Below, piece by piece: positions 62,713-64,000 of a stretch of DNA of 64,000 bases. Location: contig NZ_FNKI01000002.1 of NCBI RefSeq assembly GCF_900102925.1, positions 1 through 64,000 on the forward strand. The letters run 5' to 3'. Position 1 is the stretch's first letter; each line of letters opens with the position of its first letter. A model generated the notes under the pieces. The model was not told the origin of the DNA, made no database searches, and saw only the letters and a program-made list of their open reading frames with translations. Origin of the DNA: Flagellimonas zhangzhouensis. GTDB taxonomy: Bacteria; Bacteroidota; Bacteroidia; Flavobacteriales; Flavobacteriaceae. Both the position numbers and the translations under genes were made by a program.

Positions 62713-63459
62713 TCAAGAATTTAAAAATTGAAATGCTTTGATCAAATCGGCCTCTTCTTTTATGTTCAGATCATTCTCATCCAAGTACTTTTCTAGTTTG
62801 GCTTCGAAAGGTTTATCGAGCATTTTAAGTAATTGCTTGTTCTTGGTAGGAATCTCATCAATTCGTTTTGCTCCTGTGGGTTGATAATAATATTCGATGT
62901 AGTGCGAAAATTTATTGGGAACTGCCTTAACAAATGAATTTTGCGCTTTTTGTCCCTGGCTAAAATTCACACGGGTTCTTTTAAAAAGTTTAAAGTTGTT
63001 TCCATCGTTTAAAAGTGCTAAATATCCATTTAGGGTATTTCCCTTTCCATCTATAAAGGTTTTAAAGCTCAGCGGGTATTTGTTGTCCAACATTACTGTA
63101 ATGGCCTTGTCTTTATTGAGCGCTTTGGGCTGTTCCTCTTCAAGGGTAGAGTTCTTGATCTCTATTTCTTCATTATAGGCGTTGTACCGATAATAAACTT
63201 TACCTTGGGCTTCTTCGCCATAATACATTTGAGTGGCCTGAAATGAATTGTCCAAATAAGGCGATCCTTGAAATTCATCAATGCCCGTTTCCTTACTTAA
63301 ACGTTCAAACTGATCGGTGATTCCACCTTTCATATTTTGAATTACTCCTTGGGATGCCCCAAAGCCTCCTGAAGATCCTGGAGTTACGCCAGCATACTGA
63401 CTAAATCCGTAAAAACCTACTAATGAAATGAATAGTGCTAATGGTGTGTTTTTTGACAT
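62713..63459 (-). CDS. Secreted protein of unknown function (tandem paralogue 1)
   Basis: 248 aa. Signal peptide to about 20 (FYGFSQYA). Mature protein: Gly-rich start (GVTPGSSGGFGASQG), then YLDNSFQATQMYYGEEAQGKVYYRYNAYNEEIEIKN and a C-terminal part (LLNDGNNFKLFKRTRVNFSQGQKAQNSFV... HYIEYYYQPTGAKRIDEIPTKNKQLLKML ... EEADLIKAFQFLNS). No named family recognised. It resembles small secreted Bacteroidota proteins that contain a 'YRYNAYNEEIE' beta segment. A second copy lies immediately upstream. Confidence 0.8.
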   Translation of the reverse strand: MSKNTPLALFISLVGFYGFSQYAGVTPGSSGGFGASQGVIQNMKGGITDQFERLSKETGIDEFQGSPYLDNSFQATQMYYGEEAQGKVYYRYNAYNEEIEIKNSTLEEEQPKALNKDKAITVMLDNKYPLSFKTFIDGKGNTLNGYLALLNDGNNFKLFKRTRVNFSQGQKAQNSFVKAVPNKFSHYIEYYYQPTGAKRIDEIPTKNKQLLKMLDKPFEAKLEKYLDENDLNIKEEADLIKAFQFLNS

Positions 63460-63585
63460 AATAATGATTTTTACCTAAGTTACTCATAATTATAAGTGTT
63501 GTCAAGTTGATTGTCAGTATTTTAACATTGACACAGGAGAAATCTTGTTAAAAAATCAAGGGATTCCTAGAATTGCTTGTTGGGC

Positions 63586-63617
63586 AAAAAAAAGACCGCC
63601 TATAAATAAGCGGTCTT
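63586..63617 (-). terminator. Terminator of the second secreted paralogue
   Basis: Perfect 8-bp stem AAGACCGC / GCGGTCTT (63592-63617, 10-nt loop) with a T-run on the minus strand. Confidence 0.85.
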
Positions 63618-63640
63618 ACATATTGTGGTTGATTTAAATT

Positions 63641-64000
63641 TTAAGAGTTTAAAAACTCAAAAGCTTTAATCAAATCTGCTTCTTCTTTAATGTTCAATTC
63701 GTTCTCTTCCAAGTATTTTGAAAGTTTCGCTTTGAAAGGTTCATCCAACATTTTAAGCAACTTTTTGTTTTTTGTCGGGATTTCATCGATACGGTTAGCA
63801 CCTTTGGGTTGGTAATAATATTCGATATAGTGAGTAAATCTGTTGGGAATTGCACTAACAAAGGAATTTTGCGCTTTTTGTCCTTCAGTGAATTTTACCC
63901 TTACTCTTCTAAAAAGCTTGAAGTTGTCACCTTCATTCAATAGAGCCAAATATCCATTTAGTGTATTGTTCTTAGCATCAATAAAAGTACTAAAGCTTAA
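63641..64000 (-). CDS. Secreted protein of unknown function (tandem paralogue 2), partial
   Basis: Open to the right edge, so the 5' part is missing; 119 residues are visible (LSFSTFIDAKNNTLNGYLALLNEG... onward in short). It matches the C-terminal half of the 62713-63459 protein at roughly four of five residues with no gaps, including HYIEYYYQPKGANRIDEIPT and the last residues EFLNS. It has its own terminator. A recent tandem duplication. Confidence 0.85.
   Translation of the reverse strand, partial: LSFSTFIDAKNNTLNGYLALLNEGDNFKLFRRVRVKFTEGQKAQNSFVSAIPNRFTHYIEYYYQPKGANRIDEIPTKNKKLLKMLDEPFKAKLSKYLEENELNIKEEADLIKAFEFLNS

Noticed and set aside
1..64000. CRISPR arrays, insertion sequences, prophage genes or known defence systems
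   Set aside because: No spaced direct repeats, transposase, integrase, phage structural or defence-type genes were recognised on either strand.

Overview
The window looks like a chromosomal segment of a marine member of the Flavobacteriaceae (Bacteroidota); a Muricauda/Flagellimonas-like lineage is possible, but I cannot fix the genus by eye. Four things point this way: the type IX secretion/gliding genes gldJ and porV plus a cargo protein with a type IX sorting tail; repeated promoter -7 boxes of the Bacteroidota form TAnnTTTG with no evident Shine-Dalgarno sequences; family-typical neighbours (murF-gldJ, porV-cdd-pdhA-pdhC, hpt-adk-obg); and secreted or lipoprotein genes of types common in this family. 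No phage, insertion sequence, transposase or CRISPR array was seen.

Layout. 1-530: 3' end of a 23S rRNA, a 5S rRNA and a terminator. 541-9195 (mostly minus): lipoprotein, glutamate synthase (gltD, gltB), acyl-CoA dehydrogenase. 9432-14065 (plus): NhaD antiporter, then an ExbB-ExbD-TonB-like energy transducer set coupled to folC. 14135-16758: two tRNA-Val genes with different anticodons (UAC, GAC) around a metallo-hydrolase and a QueD-like enzyme, followed by a small accessory-looking locus (53-aa coiled-coil protein, XRE regulator, secreted unknown). 16814-24616: murF, gldJ, porV, cdd, pdhA, pdhC; porU is missing from the gldJ-porV gap. 24728-31190: M28 peptidase, SDR, SprT-like protein, manC, DUF389 protein, MlaE/MlaF-type transporter. 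31308-37298: PafA-like phosphatase, a secreted hydrolase with MopE-like repeats, and a glycosyltransferase-methyltransferase-KASIII trio. 37471-46262: gcvP, UbiA-like protein, ECF sigma factor with a zinc-binding anti-sigma-like protein, and a purK-purE-(EF-hand membrane protein)-M3 peptidase operon. 46380-53565: HPRT-adenylate kinase fusion, obgE, DUF4136 lipoprotein, S9 peptidase, and a LytS/LytR two-component set preceded by two tiny membrane-peptide genes. 53569-64000: SDR and cupin, a degenerate Mur-ligase homologue, DUF1569 protein, radC, deacetylase-like protein, YjjG, a secreted unknown, rarA, rhomboid, rlmB and a tandem pair of secreted paralogues, the second cut by the window edge.

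Most of the window is housekeeping. The parts that ordinary annotation would miss are: the Mur-ligase pseudoenzyme next to radC; the tiny ORFs at 15612-15773 and 51451-51504; the repeat-rich divergent control region at 15774-15951; an 18-bp perfect palindrome ahead of the KASIII operon; two REP-like hairpins just after stop codons; several genes whose -7 box lies so close to the start codon that the mRNA should be leaderless; and several genes whose longest reading frame begins upstream of, or inside, its own promoter, so the true start lies downstream.
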